Source: Candidatus Nanosynbacter sp. TM7-075
GTDB taxonomy: Bacteria > Patescibacteriota > Saccharimonadia > Saccharimonadales > Saccharimonadaceae
Direction: 5' to 3'
Assembly (NCBI RefSeq): GCF_022828255.1
Contig: NZ_JAJQJW010000002.1
Coordinates: 186,001 to 250,000 of the forward strand
Length of the DNA stretch: 64,000 bases
Shown here: piece after piece, positions 63,676 to 64,000 of the stretch
Layout of the letters: each line of letters begins with the position of its first letter
Position numbering within the stretch: position 1 is the stretch's first letter
Notes under the pieces: generated by a model
Seen by the model: the letters and a program-made list of their open reading frames with translations, nothing else
Databases searched by the model: none
What the model was told of the DNA's origin: nothing
Translations under genes and position numbers: made by a program

Positions 63676-64000
63676 TTATACGATTAGTAGCTCAGGGAAA
63701 TTATCATCACCATCATCGCCTTTTTCCGATGCAGAGATTCTTCCCGTAAAGGCAACCCCCTTAATAGCAACTTCCCCCATTGTTATAATCATTCTAGTAT
63801 TTTCACTGCTCTTTCCAACATCAATAGAAGCAGCTGAAAAGGTAGCTTCCTCTTTCTTAGGAACAACACCTCTTCTTTTTGCAATATCATTACCATCAAG
63901 ATTCCCCTCAATCGTTATTGGAAATTCTGAACCCAACGGATTAGTGCGTAATGTAGCATCAAGCTCCTGAAGATTAGCTGGCTTAATAACTTTATAAGCT
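63676..64000 (-). CDS. Gene cut by the right edge, hypothetical
   Basis: About 108 C-terminal residues are inside the window, ending FPELLIV. The open frame continues beyond 64000, so the start is not visible. Composition K/E/D/S, with a segment EFPITIEGNLDGND that looks like a beta domain. No family recognised. It would end about 20 bp from the CIRCE. Confidence 0.6.
   Translation of the reverse strand, partial: AYKVIKPANLQELDATLRTNPLGSEFPITIEGNLDGNDIAKRRGVVPKKEEATFSAASIDVGKSSENTRMIITMGEVAIKGVAFTGRISASEKGDDGDDNFPELLIV

Noticed and set aside
1..64000. CRISPR array, insertion sequence or prophage
   Set aside because: No regularly spaced repeats, transposase, integrase or phage structural genes were seen.

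Overview
The window looks like a piece of a small, streamlined genome from the Candidate Phyla Radiation, most likely Candidatus Saccharibacteria (TM7). The inference rests on a compact type IV pilus operon, a YhgE/Pip exporter, a sortase, salvage and information-processing genes without amino-acid or lipid biosynthesis, very tight gene packing, standard-code genes, and moderate-to-low GC. No database search was possible, so the taxonomic call is an inference.

Layout: 40-9800 (minus) is a type IV pilus block: a 992-residue cell-surface protein, then pilM, pilN, pilO, a small membrane protein, pilB, pilT and pilC. 9845-13433 holds ychF, tlyA, efp and the rpsF-ssb-rpsR operon. 13433-24374 has ftsK, an RNase J, an Rrf2 regulator with a YhgE/Pip exporter, a family-4-like uracil-DNA glycosylase, a membrane protein and pnp. 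24650-25839 is a DUF218/YdcF-like gene broken by a -1 frameshift. 25956-35502 holds a sortase, rpsO, truB, a degenerate NrnA-like protein, rpsT, an AlkD-like repair protein, holA, mutM and polA. 36135-40963 has a P-loop kinase, rpoD-dnaG and orn. 40976-47269 is a mosaic: a nucleotidyltransferase-like orphan, a DEAH-type helicase flanked by fragments of orn and mscL, pyrH, mscL and a transglutaminase-like orphan. 47301-55254 has argS, two PlsC-like acyltransferases, two tiny genes and class I ribonucleotide reductase. 55453-64000 has folC, a CphA-like ATP-grasp gene, tRNA-Ser, a LolD/MacB-type ABC exporter, a sugar-phosphate isomerase, groES-groEL under a CIRCE operator, and a gene cut by the window edge.

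The most interesting signals are as follows. (1) NrdA lacks the C-terminal cysteine pair that normally re-reduces its active site, while a 57-59 residue gene ending in CDGCE lies two genes downstream. This may be a detached redox tail of a ribonucleotide reductase whose NrdB is also of the tyrosine-less (class Ic) type, with NrdR-like boxes and a terminator-like hairpin in the leader. (2) The helicase gene is bounded by vestiges of orn (5' end) and mscL (3' end), whose intact copies lie nearby; this is the footprint of a block imported from a relative with a different gene order. (3) Most first genes have an extended -10 (TGnTATAAT) 6-8 nt before the start codon, which implies leaderless mRNAs; internal genes use Shine-Dalgarno sites. 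(4) Metal ligands have been lost from DnaG (zinc) and uracil-DNA glycosylase (Fe-S), and PilB has no cysteine cluster.

The genes work together mainly as core machinery for replication (dnaG, polA, holA, ssb, nrdAB), RNA turnover (rnj, pnp, orn), translation and cell-surface interaction (pili, sortase, exporters), which fits a host-dependent life style.
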